Origin: Planococcus citri
Taxonomy: Eukaryota; Arthropoda; Insecta; Hemiptera; Pseudococcidae
Assembly (NCBI RefSeq): GCF_950023065.1
Contig: NC_088677.1
Span: 59,297,469-59,361,468, forward strand
DNA: 64,000 nt
Direction of reading: 5' to 3'
Made by a program: the position numbers and the translations under genes. The notes beneath the pieces are model-generated. The model was given only the letters and a program-made list of their open reading frames with translations. It was not told the origin of the DNA and did not search any database. This document shows, one piece after another, positions 44,588 through 57,299 of this stretch (positions are counted from its first letter, which is position 1; each line of letters begins with the position of its first letter).

Positions 44588-45580
44588 TGGGATTGATTGC
44601 AAAAAAAAAAAAATGTTGAAGGATTTTGATCCAATTTAGTGCATTTAAATCTTCATTTTGAGTTTGAAGTCGCTCAGAAAAAATGTTGGCTCCAAAATTA
44701 CTCTTGGAGAGGAGGCGTTGGTCCTAAAATTTGAGTATTTTTGAGAAAAAAAATTGTTTCTTATCGCTCCAACTCCTACTCAACGTGTTTTGGAAAAACA
44801 TGGCTCGGTTCCAAAAGATAGTTCTAGATTCTGCGTCAATCCAAGTCATTTTTGTCGAAATTCAAGAATACTTTAAGGGTCTCTTCTGAAGTTCTGAGCG
44901 GTCGTAGGTTTGCAAATCGCTTATTTTTGGGTAAATTTGTGGTTGAACATTTTGTATTCTCAAATGTTTCGCATTAATTATGTTGCAACGTGAAAAGATT
45001 ACATTTTTCAAACTAGAGAAATATTTTGGAACTCCAATTTTTTGGTCATCATTGCGAATTTTAAAAAATTGAGAAAAGTCAGAAAGTCAAAATTTTTTCC
45101 TTTTTTAAAATTGACAATGATTAATGAGTAAAAAATTGGCACTCTTGCATTTCAAATAAATACACCCGTTTCAAAAATTATATCTATGATGTTATACATA
45201 TGTAGCTTAATTAATGGGAAATATTTGAAAAGAAAAAATTTTCAAAAAACAAATTAGGTAAATAACTCACAAAAATCGATAATTTTCAACCGCTCAGTGG
45301 AACCTTAAAAAAGGTTGTAGGTCGACACAGAATCTTAAATACATACTACTATCTTCTAGAAATGGCACATTTTTCCCAATTCAGGTTGGGTACGGGCTAG
45401 AGCGAAAAAATAAAATGCAAGATTTTTTCGAAAATTCCTACTCTTTGAAGACTGCAATATCTCCCCTCCAGGAACACCACCGGTGGAAAAATTTACTCGG
45501 AGTGACTTTAAACTCAAAATTAACGTCTCCACTGAATTTAATCAAACCCTTCCGACTTTTTTTTTTTCGCGATCCACTCC
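44588..45580. repeat. Foldback repeat family B, copy 4
   Basis: About 990 bases, centre near 45090 (ATTGCGAATTTTAAAAAATT against TTTTTTAAAATTGACAATGA). CTGCGTCAATCCAAGTCATT corresponds to the CTGCGTCGACC landmark of copy 1, and GTGACTTTAAACTCAAAATT to the right end. The outer right end TTTTCGCGATCCACTCC mirrors the GGTGGAACGCG start of copy 2. Confidence 0.7.
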
Positions 45581-48500
45581 AAAAAATTCAAAAATCCGAA
45601 GTGCGGATCCGTTTAGTAAAACAATAACTAAAAAAACAAAAAAACCTCGCCAGTAAAAATTCTACTGCTGCTTCTTCAGTCACTTCCCCTGGGCCACCAT
45701 CATCGATGAAAAACACAACATCGTCTTTAAGGAATTACGCGCCTAGTTGACGCGAGTTTCTCCTTAACTCGATGCCTTTTATCGTACACAACAAGCAGCA
45801 AAGGCCCGTTAACGAATGACAACTTTTCAAATAACTCGGTATTTTTTTCCGCCGAGCTATCGCGCTGCTTTTTATTGTGGACTTCGGAACATGGCATGGC
45901 ATCGCTTGGCGCTAAACTTTCTGACGTTTATTATCTGGTAATAAGTTTAAAGCGAGAGAATTTTTTGCTGCTTTTCTCAACGACCAGACATAGACGTGCA
46001 GTGTTGAGATAATTCGACGAAGAAATCTTTTTTAATTTCGTTGGGTAATCTTCGATGTTTCCTTCGAAAGCTTTTCCTCTCTCTTATTTCCTTGTTCTGC
46101 TTTCGGCAGCCTAGATGCCATTCGAGACACGTGCCGAAGCCGCTTCACGCAGCGGTTTATCAAAATTCATAGCTTCGAACAAGCTTCTTTACCGCGTAAC
46201 TCGAAGAAAGTTTTTTTTCCCACTTTATACTCTTTTCCTCGGACAAATCAAAATACTTTTTTCTTCGAGAAAATTCGTTTACCACGGTACGAGTTTTGTT
46301 CCACATACGAGTACGACGACGTAGTCGTGGGGACGGATGGATGGCGCCTTTACTTCGCTAACGTCTTCGAATTCTTTTCTTTTTTCATTTTCTTTCCCGG
46401 TGTTTTTTTCTCCTCAACTCAGCGGTGGCGGTAGTTTTCTCGTCGTATTCGGCGATGAAAAAATGCCACATTGTACGAACGTTGAGCTAAGAAGAAATTG
46501 TCGTCGTTGTCGACCGTTAACGGTGGTTTTTTTTTCTATCTCATATGAGCGAATAATTTTTCACTTTACCTTAATTTCACTTCGACTCGATCGACTCATC
46601 GCTGGCACATTCTCTCGTACGTATAGTTGCGTCTACTCTACTCTGTATTCACTTTTGCGACTAACTAGTGTACCTGTATTCGTCCCGAAGCATTAATTAT
46701 TCAACGAGAATACGGTGAAAATTTCGCCATCTTTTTCTTTTACGCTCGAATGTCGTTTAGGTTAACTTGATGCCTCTCAGAACTGTTGTCAACTCGGATT
46801 AGATATGCTTTAATAATGCAGTTTAGTCGTTTTCAACGTCGTCGTCGATGTTGCAAAAAAAAAAAAAGAAAAAAAACTGGTATTGAAATATGAAAATTTA
46901 ATTCAATTGACCCGCCAACGGGAGGATGTTTTTTGAACGAGCTGGACTAGAGCAGAGAGCATGAGGTATTTGAGATGATACCGAATGTCAGTGACGTTTC
47001 GCTGAAAAATTCAATGTGTTGAAGGGTCGAAACAGGGGGGCTTGGGAAGAAACGAAAAATTAGATACCTTCGGCATACCTGCGTACTTAATAAGTCCTGC
47101 GGTGACCAGATTGCCAGAGAGGATTTGCTTTTTTTGAACTCGTTGAAAAGTTATACCACAAGGGTCATTTTATGTCAAATCAACCCTCAATCTCGCTCAA
47201 AATTTTCTTACACGTTCCTTACACAAGAAGAGAATGAAAATCGCGGTCATTGGCTCCCCAATCCTCCTTCAGGCAGGCGGGAGAGGTAGGTTTTTTCCAG
47301 CAATATGAATTTTTCGCCATGATGTCCAATTTTGGAGTCTTATTGATCGGCACTGCTAAAATTGAAAAAAAATCTGATCGCAGCGTTTCAAAATACGTAA
47401 ATTAGGAGTACTTTCAAAAATACGTATTTGCCAGAAATGCTACAAATTCAAAGTTGAGCTTTTTTGAAAGCTCAATTTTCAAAATCTTAACAAATTTTGA
47501 AGTTACAGTTTGAAAATTTGAAAAAAATCCAAGAAGCGTACACTTTTAGGACATTTTTAAACCTATGGACTTTTCCTGGTGGGATTAGTAAAATCGAAGG
47601 TGGGAAGGATTCCCCAAATTCGAACAGAAATTCCACCACATCATTGAATCGCGTGTAATAATCTTGTAATTATAAATACCCCCCCCCCCCACAAGCATCA
47701 TTACTAGTCAAATCGCCAGAATTAACGAGCACAAAATAGATTATTTTTTTGTAAGTCAGTTTTGACGTTCCTGTTTGGCTATTTTTCAAAAGTTTATAAT
47801 TGTAAATATTATAAAAATGTAGCCAATGCTTCCTAAATTTGTCAATATTTTGAAAAATCGAGCTTTTAAAAAAATTTTGACTCGAAACGTTGAAATTTTT
47901 GACAAATGTTTTTGGAACTACTACTTTCAATAACACAAACAGATTTTCTCCAAGTTTCAGCAGTCTCAGACTAATAAACTTCAAAGTTGTGCTTCATGAT
48001 GAGAAATTTCAACTGTCGAAAAAATTACTACACTTGCTTCAAAGGGTGGAGGGGGTGCAGCGTCAATGATAATACTCAGCAAGAGGACCCGAACTCAAAA
48101 TTGGGCTGATTTGACATGACCCAGAATCCATTTTGAAACATCTTGTTCTCTAAATTACTGCTTCATTTTTCTTTTCAACGTATCGAATCCGAAATGACGC
48201 ATCGTATTATTATAAGGAGATGTTTGATCGAACACCCTGTGCCTGAACATATTTCGTACTCGAAAACACAGCTTGGCTGATGAATATGGGTTGTACGTAC
48301 ATACGTATACGACCTACTAGGACGACTACGACAACGACGACGACAACGAGAGCCTGAAAATATTTCGAATAATCTGGCTTAATGGTGGTAAAATCAAACG
48401 TATGCTTAACAACGCGAATATATCATTCGATAATAACGACGTCGACTTGTTAATGTTATAATACGTCGCAGAAATATAATGTACGAATATATTATATAAT

Positions 48501-49960
48501 ACGATAATCAATAAAAACAGAAGGGTAATGTACGACGAGAATAACAATACCTAAATATACGTAGGGATGTAGGGGTAAACGTACATATAGCATATAGCGT
48601 TTAAATAGCGTAATATTTTTACGACCTAGTGTGTTAATTATTCGTACGGTTTTATAGGTTACGAAATATGGTCGTTCGCGAAATTTCAATCCACAAACGA
48701 ATTGCTCGGCTCGTTGTATGTACAATGAAACGATAATTACTACTTCCCTGTCTTTAGGTACTACCGTTTTCATCGTTGAATAAATTAAATCGTAATTGAA
48801 ATTCTATATTGGGATAGCAGCCAAAAAAAGAGTATATCATTTTGGTTCGGTTGTCGCAATCGCAATATTCCAGTCAGAATGGTTCGGAAACCGTTTAAAT
48901 TGCATGGAGACTGTATGCTCTATTTTTGGAGTAGATAATTCTATACTAACTCCATCGAAGGGTCGACGAACTGCTTGAATTTTTATTCTTAGCAGTTCCT
49001 GGAAGAGGTGGTAATTGGCGAATACCACAGGATATGTACTCAAGTTTCCGAGCAGAGCGTACTATTTTGTCATAATATTTAACCCTGTGAAGTACGTGAT
49101 TATCGAGTACAATTGTTATACTTATCTATGTAGATACCGAAGTCGAATTTGCACTCGAGTTGATGCTGCAGAGAACCACCTTGGGAGTGTAGTCTGTCTC
49201 GGTCATTGTACGTTCTAGTTTCCGACTGCAGGTGTGCAGGGACAAGGACCCATCTACGAATGAACGAGTTGTCAACAGCAAAGAGAGTATGGTATTCAAC
49301 ACTGTACTCGCCACGAACCTGGGTGTAATTAGCGAACGAAATCGTCGCATAATGGTCAAGTGATTAAATAAATCGTCTCTGTGTGCAGTGTGGTTCACCC
49401 TTTTCGCCTTTCTAGTACGAGAATGCACCGCGAAGTGCAAATATACAAATAAAATGTGGCAATGAGGTGAATTGTTTGATATTTGACGAGAATTTTCCGT
49501 TTTGTCAATAAGGCGATTCATGCATCAACCCTCACCATTGAAGTTTTACAAACGCTTCAGTAAGTAGGTAAACTTCAATTTTTGGACCTTCATTTAGTTA
49601 AAAATTTAATCATTATGAACAATTTTGGCTTAAATAAAGAAATAAGTGTGTACCTACAGGGTATCTCATATTAACGAAGTAATTTGCCAGATAATACAGG
49701 TAACTCAAACCACACAAATAATGATGATTAGGTTGCAGCCTCTAGAGTTCGAAGGAGCAAAATTACAAGTTTTTTTTTGGCTTTAATTCTTCAAGGTATA
49801 AGATTATTTCTTGAACATTGCAGATAGGTTGAATGATGATCAGAACATGTTGTGGCACCTCGAAAAGAACATTTAAAAAGTTATTTTCAATTCTAGCTCA
49901 ACTTGAAAACCATAGACATGAGCATAGCCCAATTTATAAAAAACCAAGTCCTCCACAAAG
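45581..49960. other. Mostly single-copy-looking, no gene supported
   Basis: 45650-46800 and 48200-49560 are less AT-rich, with many CGA/CGT words, and could be regulatory or UTR sequence. C runs at about 47681-47690 and a lone CACCCTGT end at 48233-48240. Frames at 46337 and 49126 (about 120-130 codons) lack recognisable domains. Confidence 0.3.
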
Positions 49961-49974
49961 AATGTTCATGTTCA

Positions 49975-50215
49975 CAGTTTGCGCAAGTCCAAATTAAAGG
50001 TTCTAGAGCGCTTTAAAAATTTTGGTGCCATTTTCTTGTTATTATTGCAAATTTCAAAAAATTATAAAAAATAGCCAAAAATGTATTTTTTTTTCTTTTT
50101 AGGTTTTTTGAAGTTTGTAATAATGAACAAAAACATTGCACCACTGTATTCCAAAATATTCCCCCAGTTTCAAAAATGACAGATTACGACACTTTGGCTT
50201 AATTAATGTACCGGA
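49975..50215. repeat. Family B core fragment
   Basis: Keeps only the central palindrome: TTTGGTGCCATTTTCTTGTT and, inverted, AACAAAAACATTGCACCACT, then TTTGGCTTAATTAATG. Both outer arms are missing. Confidence 0.5.
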
Positions 50216-53180
50216 TTATAGAATTTTCTATTTACGTAGCTTAGCCTTATACTCGAGACTCTTCATTCTTGCCCCTTGATTTTTATTCCACCAATACCCC
50301 GAGACTTAATCGAGCTTTGGTCAAGCAATGTAACGAAATAGATCATCTCTCTCTCTGGTTACTGCCAACGACACGACGTATCCATCGATGGTTTCCCCTC
50401 CCCCTTCGGCCTTTCCCACCTTCAGCTCCGACCAGAGAGGTGGAAAATAAAGAGAGAAAGTCACGTTTTTCTCGCAAAGGTTGCCATTATTAAAGACGAG
50501 TTTTCAATTTCCGTTTAATTTTCTTACCCTTGTTATCGCGTTCTGTGTATTTACTCGGTTGTTTAAAATTTTCATCTCACCAATACCCCCCTCCCCCCTC
50601 CCCGCCTCCCTCTTGTCATCCTATTATGAACATCAATTTCATGTGTACGTTATCGCGCATCGTCTCCTCCATTTTTTACCTGTATCGTTCTGTGAAGTTT
50701 CGGGGTGAAAAAATTGACCAAAATGAAGGCGTTCGTTACCACAAAACGATTCGAAAACGTAGATAAATTTTGTACATTTACTTCGCTCCTAATACCTACA
50801 GCAACGAACGGCGAGTGAGCTGAAGCTGATACTTGATTAAATCGAAATATCTCATCGGTTTTGCATACTAAAATACAATATAAAACGCTATAAACAACGA
50901 ACACAGAGCAAAACATTCGTACAATATTCTCTCTTTTTCCTGTTTTTTTCTTTATTTCGAAAAACGGAGCAGAGATACCTGTTACAATGGAATTTTACCG
51001 AAGAAATGGCCGAGTATTTGAACAGATGAGCGAATGAGGATGCGAGGATAGAAGAGGGAAGCTTTTTAAAAAACATTCGAATATATTTACGCGCGTTCTG
51101 CTTTTTTTTCTCCACTTTCTCTTTTTCATTTCCATTTCATCGTGTTATCTTTGCGTTTCCTATTTTCGACTCTTTTTTATTTTTTTTTATTTCTTTACAG
51201 GTTTTTAATTTAAGTTTTAAAAACAAAAAATAAACGCATTGAGAAAAATCGCTTCATCAATAAAGCTCTCTCTCACATTTCGCTATAATGTTTCATCGGT
51301 GCTTTTTTTTCTCCTATACCTTATAGAATCGACCTTCTTTCCGTTTCGTTCTCTTCGTTTTTCCCCAACAGCTGATGAAATGGAAACCATCAAAATAGCC
51401 GAAATTTATCCTTTGATGCGAATAAGAAAATTTTTCCGCCTTATAATCTACATGCTTATTCGACTCGAGCTCGTTCGTTCTTGCGACTTTTTTCATTCGC
51501 TTACCTACATTCGCAATTTTACCTATTTCGAGTGTTTTTATTTCATCAAGGTTTTTTTTTCGTATACGTTTTCTCAACGGTTTGTATGCTACTTTTAAGC
51601 TAAACTATGTAGTAATGTAGTTGTGAGGCTGATTGCTGTGTTTTTTCTTCTCTTTTTTTTTATCTCGAGGAGAAATTTTTTTCAAATTGCTTTCGAGGTA
51701 AATGGAAAGGTATTTTTGCAAATTGCGGCTAATGGATGGAGCTTTGATGAGAATGTTGAATGTTGATTAATTTTTTTTCCAAAGCTGAAGAGTAAAAAGA
51801 AGCAGGAAATGGTTCGTGGTGAAATTTTTTTTGCACTGATTTGGGGTATAAATTTTACGTGATTGAAAATGTTGGTACACTATACCCATCTTTCCCTTCT
51901 ATATTCATTCAGTTGCATAAATAAAATGTCTTACCTACTCTTGTATTAATGGAAATATATGTCGAAAATCTCATAAATGAAATTCGTTCTCACCTGAAAC
52001 AAAAAAAATAATAATAATGGATTAGTTCATTTCAATTAAGTAATCGTCTGAAAAAAATCAAAAATATTCAGACCAGAAATAAATGTAATTCACGCAAAAA
52101 GTTGTAAGTTGGTATGGAATAATAATTCCTTGTTCCTAATTCTAAGCAACTCTTCATTTCCCAATTAAATTCGCCAATTTCAATCCACCAGTCAAAAATT
52201 ACTCGAACAAAAAAATACATTTATAGAAGTAACACCAGAAATGAAATTTTAATAAAACGATGACTTTTTCATCACATACGTATAATGATGGCGACCTCTT
52301 GGTGAAAATTTAGCCATCTTAATAATAATAAACATAAACGTATATGCAAATTACAGATATCCACAGCTGCACAAACGACTCAAGAAGCAATTGATGTGGC
52401 TATACAACTTGGGTAAAATCCTGGTAATATTTCACGTTACGAAAGTGTAATTTGCCTGAGTCACACTCGTCTTCCCACGCGGTCACATTTTCGACCAAAA
52501 AAAAACAACCGCGTATACGAGTTGTGATCGCGAAACTAGAAAATCATATGCATAAATTCCTCGCACTTGGAGACGCCATAAATGCATATAGCTATATTAT
52601 AAACAGAAACACATGTGTGTAGTTTTATTAAACTAGGAAGGAAAGAAGAAAAAGAACCACATCACAACGTAAGTAACTGGTCCTAATAGAAAATATATTC
52701 GATATATCGGGGTCAACTGGTATACCTATAATGCAGCTTGATCATTTGGCAAATTCACACAGAATAGAGGTAAACTATTAGCTGATTCTAGGAAAGAAAG
52801 GTTCCATGAGCGAAATAGACGAAGAGAGAGACAGACAGATGGGCAGAGAAAAAGAGGCTAGATGAAAATTGTATACAGGCAGAATGAGTGCCTACCTATA
52901 GCGAATCTGTGCGCTTCCCAATGACAAGGACGAGTTCACTAACGAGGTAAAATAATCCGACTAAGGTATTGGTCAACGTAGTATAGGTATAACAAAGCAG
53001 GGATTTGAATTGTAATTAAGATAGGGTACGTAGTATAGCTCGACGTACCCTGGGCGATTCCGATACGACGACGAAAGGACACCTCGAATTTAAATCAATG
53101 AGGAACACTTACAAAGCTATGTATTTGGAACTAGTACCAGATTTAAGAGGGACCAATACGCAGGTAGAGTACGTAAAATA
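50216..53180. other. No gene supported
   Basis: Pyrimidine-rich patches (50350-50700, 51090-51400). A less AT-rich part at 52400-53180 shows no ORF of note. Confidence 0.3.
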
Positions 53181-53182
53181 CA

Positions 53183-53208
53183 TACAGGGTGTTCCATTCA
53201 AAGTGTTG
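53183..53208 (+). repeat. TACAGGGTGTTCC end, possible partner of 57295
   Basis: TACAGGGTGTTCCATTCAAA resembles the complement of the end at 57270-57295, TACAGGGTGTTCTGTTCAAA. Similarity continues a few bases inward. Confidence 0.4.
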
Positions 53209-53310
53209 AAGAATTCGCCGCGGATAGTAAGGCAACCGAAATCAGACAACTGTGAATTGGTTCGCCAATCTTGAAAAATGAATCAATATAAAGCCAACTG
53301 AAGAAAATAC

Positions 53311-53350
53311 GTGCCCGTTCCAGAAAGGACGTGTCCGTTCCAGAAAGGAC
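53311..53350 (+). repeat. 20-bp tandem duplication
   Basis: GTGCCCGTTCCAGAAAGGAC is followed directly by GTGTCCGTTCCAGAAAGGAC, one base different. A longer phrase, CAGGTAAGTTGATAT plus AAAAAGAGCAC, near 53368 recurs at about 53746. Confidence 0.7.
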
Positions 53351-54112
53351 AACTTCTCCAAAATTTCAGGTAAGTTGATATTAAAAAGAGCACAAAAAAA
53401 TTTATTTTTCAATTTTACTTCAACTTTAGAAGCGAATGGGCTATGGTTGATTGAAAATTTCAAAGTGCTGTAGCGCTTTCAATTTTGGACGTAGATAAAA
53501 TTTGAATGCTCATATTTTAGAACTTGGAATACTCTACAAAAAAATTCAAGTACACATTTTGTCCAAGGACAGAATTTGATGAGCTACAATATCATTGATT
53601 GAAATTATCAAAAAACTATTTGCTTCTTTAATTATTCAGGTCTGTACAACATAAAAAGCATCCTCAATTATTTATTATTTTTGTAATAATTCGTTTTGGT
53701 ATTCTGATCATGGTATTCTGGTGTTTGGAAAACAGTCGATCGGCAGGTAAGTTGATATCGAAAAGGGCACCAAAAAAATTTCTTTATATACTATACATAC
53801 ATATGTATAAAGTACACCATTACGCCATTATTGTTAGATGCAAAAAGTACATCTTTATGAGCGACTAGGAAACTGTAGAAATAAAGTACTTTATTTGTAC
53901 TAGTAAAATGAAGTAAACATTAATTCCTCTTTCATCGAATATATTTTTTAATTTTCAAGAAGTGGTAACACTGTTCGTGTTAACATGTGGCAAGTCATTA
54001 TAAAATGGAAGTTCAGAAGTTGCAAGTTGTCGGTGATTTTTAGTTAACTATTGTGTGGTTTTTCAATTATTTAACTACTTGAAAACATTAAAACAAGTTG
54101 GTGATATCTGAA

Positions 54113-54338
54113 ATGGAAGGTGCTGATCAGGCTAGCGATGTGTAAAACGAAGAATTTGAAGGTACCCCGCCAGACTTAAGAGAAGAGGCCCAAGAAGTGG
54201 ACAAAGAGCTATTGCCGGAAAAAATATTTTTTCATCAAAATACCAGATACCAAGACCAAAGTTCCGAAAACGTTTACTATTCATGATAGCTATTACAACA
54301 TCGTTAAATACATACCAGCGTTCACTACGTCCAGCTAA
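54113..54338 (+). pseudogene. Broken small ORF, unassigned
   Basis: ATG opens MEGADQASDV, then an in-frame TAA (54143-54145), then NEEFEGTPPDLREEAQEVDK continues open. A +1 shift at the T run near 54229 would continue as IPDTKTKVPKTFTIHDSYYN to a TAA at 54336. Two lesions in an otherwise coding-like stretch indicate a pseudogene, probably of a transposon protein; a 17-18 base T run follows at about 54354. No family recognised. Confidence 0.45.
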
Positions 54339-54589
54339 AGTAAAGCATCCTCGTTTTTTTTTTTTTTTTTTGAACTATCAAAAAAAGAAAAATGGATCAT
54401 GAAAATGTAATGTGCAACCTATTGGAATTCAAAAGGCAACACTCTGAAAAAAACAAGGACTCTGATCAATTCATTCAACTGGGGGGTCTTCAATTTTAAA
54501 TGTAGGAAAAATATCAAAATTACATTTTTTGTCAAGCATTAAAATTTTTTCCACTTACAAGGGAAATGTACCACAGGCAGAAAAATTTT

Positions 54590-55345
54590 TGAACCGGACA
54601 AAAAAATCAAAACAGGACCTCAAAATGGACCACCAGCAAAAATTTTGATACTGAAATTCATTTTTCGATTTTTGGCGAATTTTTGAAAATTCTGATTTTA
54701 GACTCATTTTTTACGAAAAAAAATCTAAATTTGATCAAATTGACATGAAAGGCTGAAATCTCAAAATCTTTTTTTGCTGGTTCAAATCCGCAATTTTCTC
54801 CAGCTATTTAAAAAAAAAAAATGAAATTTCATCGTTTGTGAAAACGAAAGAAGCTGAAAGGTTCGATGAATCCAGGTTTAAACGTCCTAAATTTCATTTT
54901 CATCCCACTTTCAGTTTGTTTTTGAGAACTGGTGAACCCAAAAATCTTCTGAAGCAAGCTCCAGAATGGTTCGAAATCATGATCAACTGATTCGGCACCT
55001 TGGGCAAAAATAGGATACAAACGTCAACTTTTTCCGTTCACGCTTTCGCGAACGATGAATTTTCAATTTAAAAAAAAATAACAATCGGAGAACATTTTGG
55101 ATTTGAACCGACGAAAAAAATATTGAAAATATGCGCCTCCCCAAATCGATCAAAAGAGTAAAAAGTATGATAAATTTGAGTTTAAATATGCTGAATTTGA
55201 CTTTCATCCTACTTACATAGTTTTTTCGAAAAGTAGAAAATTCAAAAAATCTACTGGAGGCTTCAGAATGGCCAGAAACCATCGCTAATCGATTCAGCAG
55301 GCCGAAAATGAAATAAAACTCGAATTTCAGCCTTTCATGTTGGTT
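54590..55345. repeat. Foldback repeat family A, copy at 54.6 kb
   Basis: GGACCACCAGCAAAAATTTT parallels the 25.6 kb copy. CATGAAAGGCTGAAAT (54744-54759) pairs with the complement of ATTTCAGCCTTTCATG (55325-55340). Internal phrases on effects such as TTCGGCACCTTGGGC are repeated in inverted or direct form. Frames on the minus strand across it are not genes. Confidence 0.5.
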
Positions 55346-55670
55346 GTATCAAGTTTTGATTTTTTAAAATGAGAAATAGACCAGATTTGGATTTTTATAA
55401 CTTCGCCAAAAATCAAAAAAAGAATTTAAATTTTTATTTGGTAATAGTACATACATCGAACTATCCACAAAATTCGGCCCAACAATATTCAGGCAGAAGT
55501 ACTCCTTCTCAAAATCAACCCTTAGATGAAACAAAGATATCGAAATCGGCCATAATATTTCAAACTCAAATGCGGAAGACTATAAACCGAAAAAAGCGAA
55601 AATTCCAAATGATGCTGAAATTCATCAAAACTGTGCCAGCCAAATATTAGTTCCTAAATCAGTGATCTAT

Positions 55671-57026
55671 TACAGGGTGTCTAACAAAATTTCTCGGAAG
55701 AAATGCAGTACTTTTGCAGTACTTTTTGCAATACTTTTTGCAGTACCTTGTTTTTTTAATCCAGCTTACACCCCCCCCCCCCAAAAAAAATCTTTTTGAA
55801 ACAGTTGAAATTAAGCAGTAATTTTTTAGTTTACATGGAAAAACTTGTTAATTTCAGTTTGTTTTCAGTTTTCAGTTTCAGCCATCATATCTTGAGGTTC
55901 AAAAAATTTTTTAAAAAAGATGAATTCCATTTTTTCAGGAGTTTTCAAACATCAATTTGCCACTTGGCAGCAAAAACTTGAAATTTCAAACGCTAAAATT
56001 ATGAAGAAATCCGAATAGTTGAATTTATAATTTGTAATTACAATTAGGGTATATATTCATAGCCTATCATGACTGAAAAAAAATCGTTTTCATTTTTCAA
56101 TAAAAAAATAAAATAATAACCATAAAAGCAAATAAGAAAGTAGCCCGAGCGTATTAGCGAGGGCAGAAACTTTTGAAAATTCCTGTTTTGATAAATGAAA
56201 GAACACGGTTTTTTATGGGAAGAGATTGATTTTTTTGGCTTAAAAATTTCAGAATTTTAACATTTTTTTAAAATAAATTTCAGTTCCAAAAAAGAAAAGC
56301 AAAAAAGCCCGAACGAAGTAAGGGCATAGCTCTCAAAATTTTCGTATTTCGAGCAATAAAAAAAAAATTTTTTCATGTGAGGAGTTTATTTTTGGATTTA
56401 AACATCTTTTTGAGTTTGAATGATGGATTTTTAGAAAGTTTGATTTTGTAAAAGAAAAACCAATAGACCTAGAAATTCAGAAAAAGAGAAACTGCATTCA
56501 GCCCGAGCGAAGCGAGGGCGAAAAATTCTTAAAATGTGCTATTCAAGTCTCACAAAAGTTGGTAATTAAACCTCTTTATTAAGACTAAAAATTTTCAAAA
56601 TTTATTGACATTGACGAGTCCCAACACGATCAGCACATTTGGGCAAATTTGCTGACTTTTTATAATTTTGACAACTTTGGGTAGGTGGTCCGTTGGAAAA
56701 ATTGAAAGGTATACACATAGATGAAAACTGACCAAACATAATGTGATTTTTATGAGTTTTTTTAAAATTCAGAAATATGAAAAGAAAATCAAAATATTGC
56801 CCGAGCAAAGCGAGGGCGAAAAAAAATTTTGTGGAATTTTGTTTGAAAAATAGTGGTTTTTAACCATTTTAAGCACAATTTTCGCCAAAAATGAAATGAG
56901 TTTGAGAAAAAATGCAGTACTTTTCAGGCAAAATGCAGTACTTTACAGTACTTGCAGTACCGAGGATTTCAATGCAGTACTTTTACAGTACTTGCAGTAC
57001 CTGCAGTACCTGTTAGACACCCTGTA
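55671..57026. mobile_element. 1.36-kb element with TACAGGGTGTCTAACA ends
   Basis: Perfect 16-bp terminal inverted repeats (55671-55686 and 57011-57026) begin and end with TA. Just inside each end is a cluster of GCAGTACTTTT words in mirrored orientation. The interior has four copies of GCCCGAGCGAAGCGAGGGC-like sequence (56143, 56307, 56501, 56799) in an otherwise very AT-rich body. No transposase. A non-autonomous DNA transposon is likely; subterminal repeats like these often bind a transposase (inference). Confidence 0.7.
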
Positions 57027-57269
57027 TTAATACTTTTTAGGGTGTTTCCTCAATCGGAGACAAGTTTAAATGGTCTTCGGCTACTTTGGTAGCGAAATCC
57101 GGAGCCTTTAAATTCTCTACAGAAAATACCATCTTCCTATAATTATCAGAATCGAAGGCTCAAATAAACATCACATTCTGATTACAATTTTCTTCGAGCT
57201 TTCGGGACCATCAATTTTGAATTCAGACAAGATACGAAAGATTCTGCACAAAAAATGTCCCAAATCACT

Positions 57270-57295
57270 CGACATTTTGAACAGAACACCCTGTA
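57270..57295 (-). repeat. Inverted TACAGGGTGTTC end
   Basis: Complement of TACAGGGTGTTCTGTTCAAA. It may be the far end of a 4.1-kb composite starting at 53183. Confidence 0.4.
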
Positions 57296-57299
57296 TAAC

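Noticed and set aside
46337..46696. 119-codon frame rich in Ser/Phe
   Set aside because: Pyrimidine-rich strand gives Ser/Phe/Leu by composition alone.
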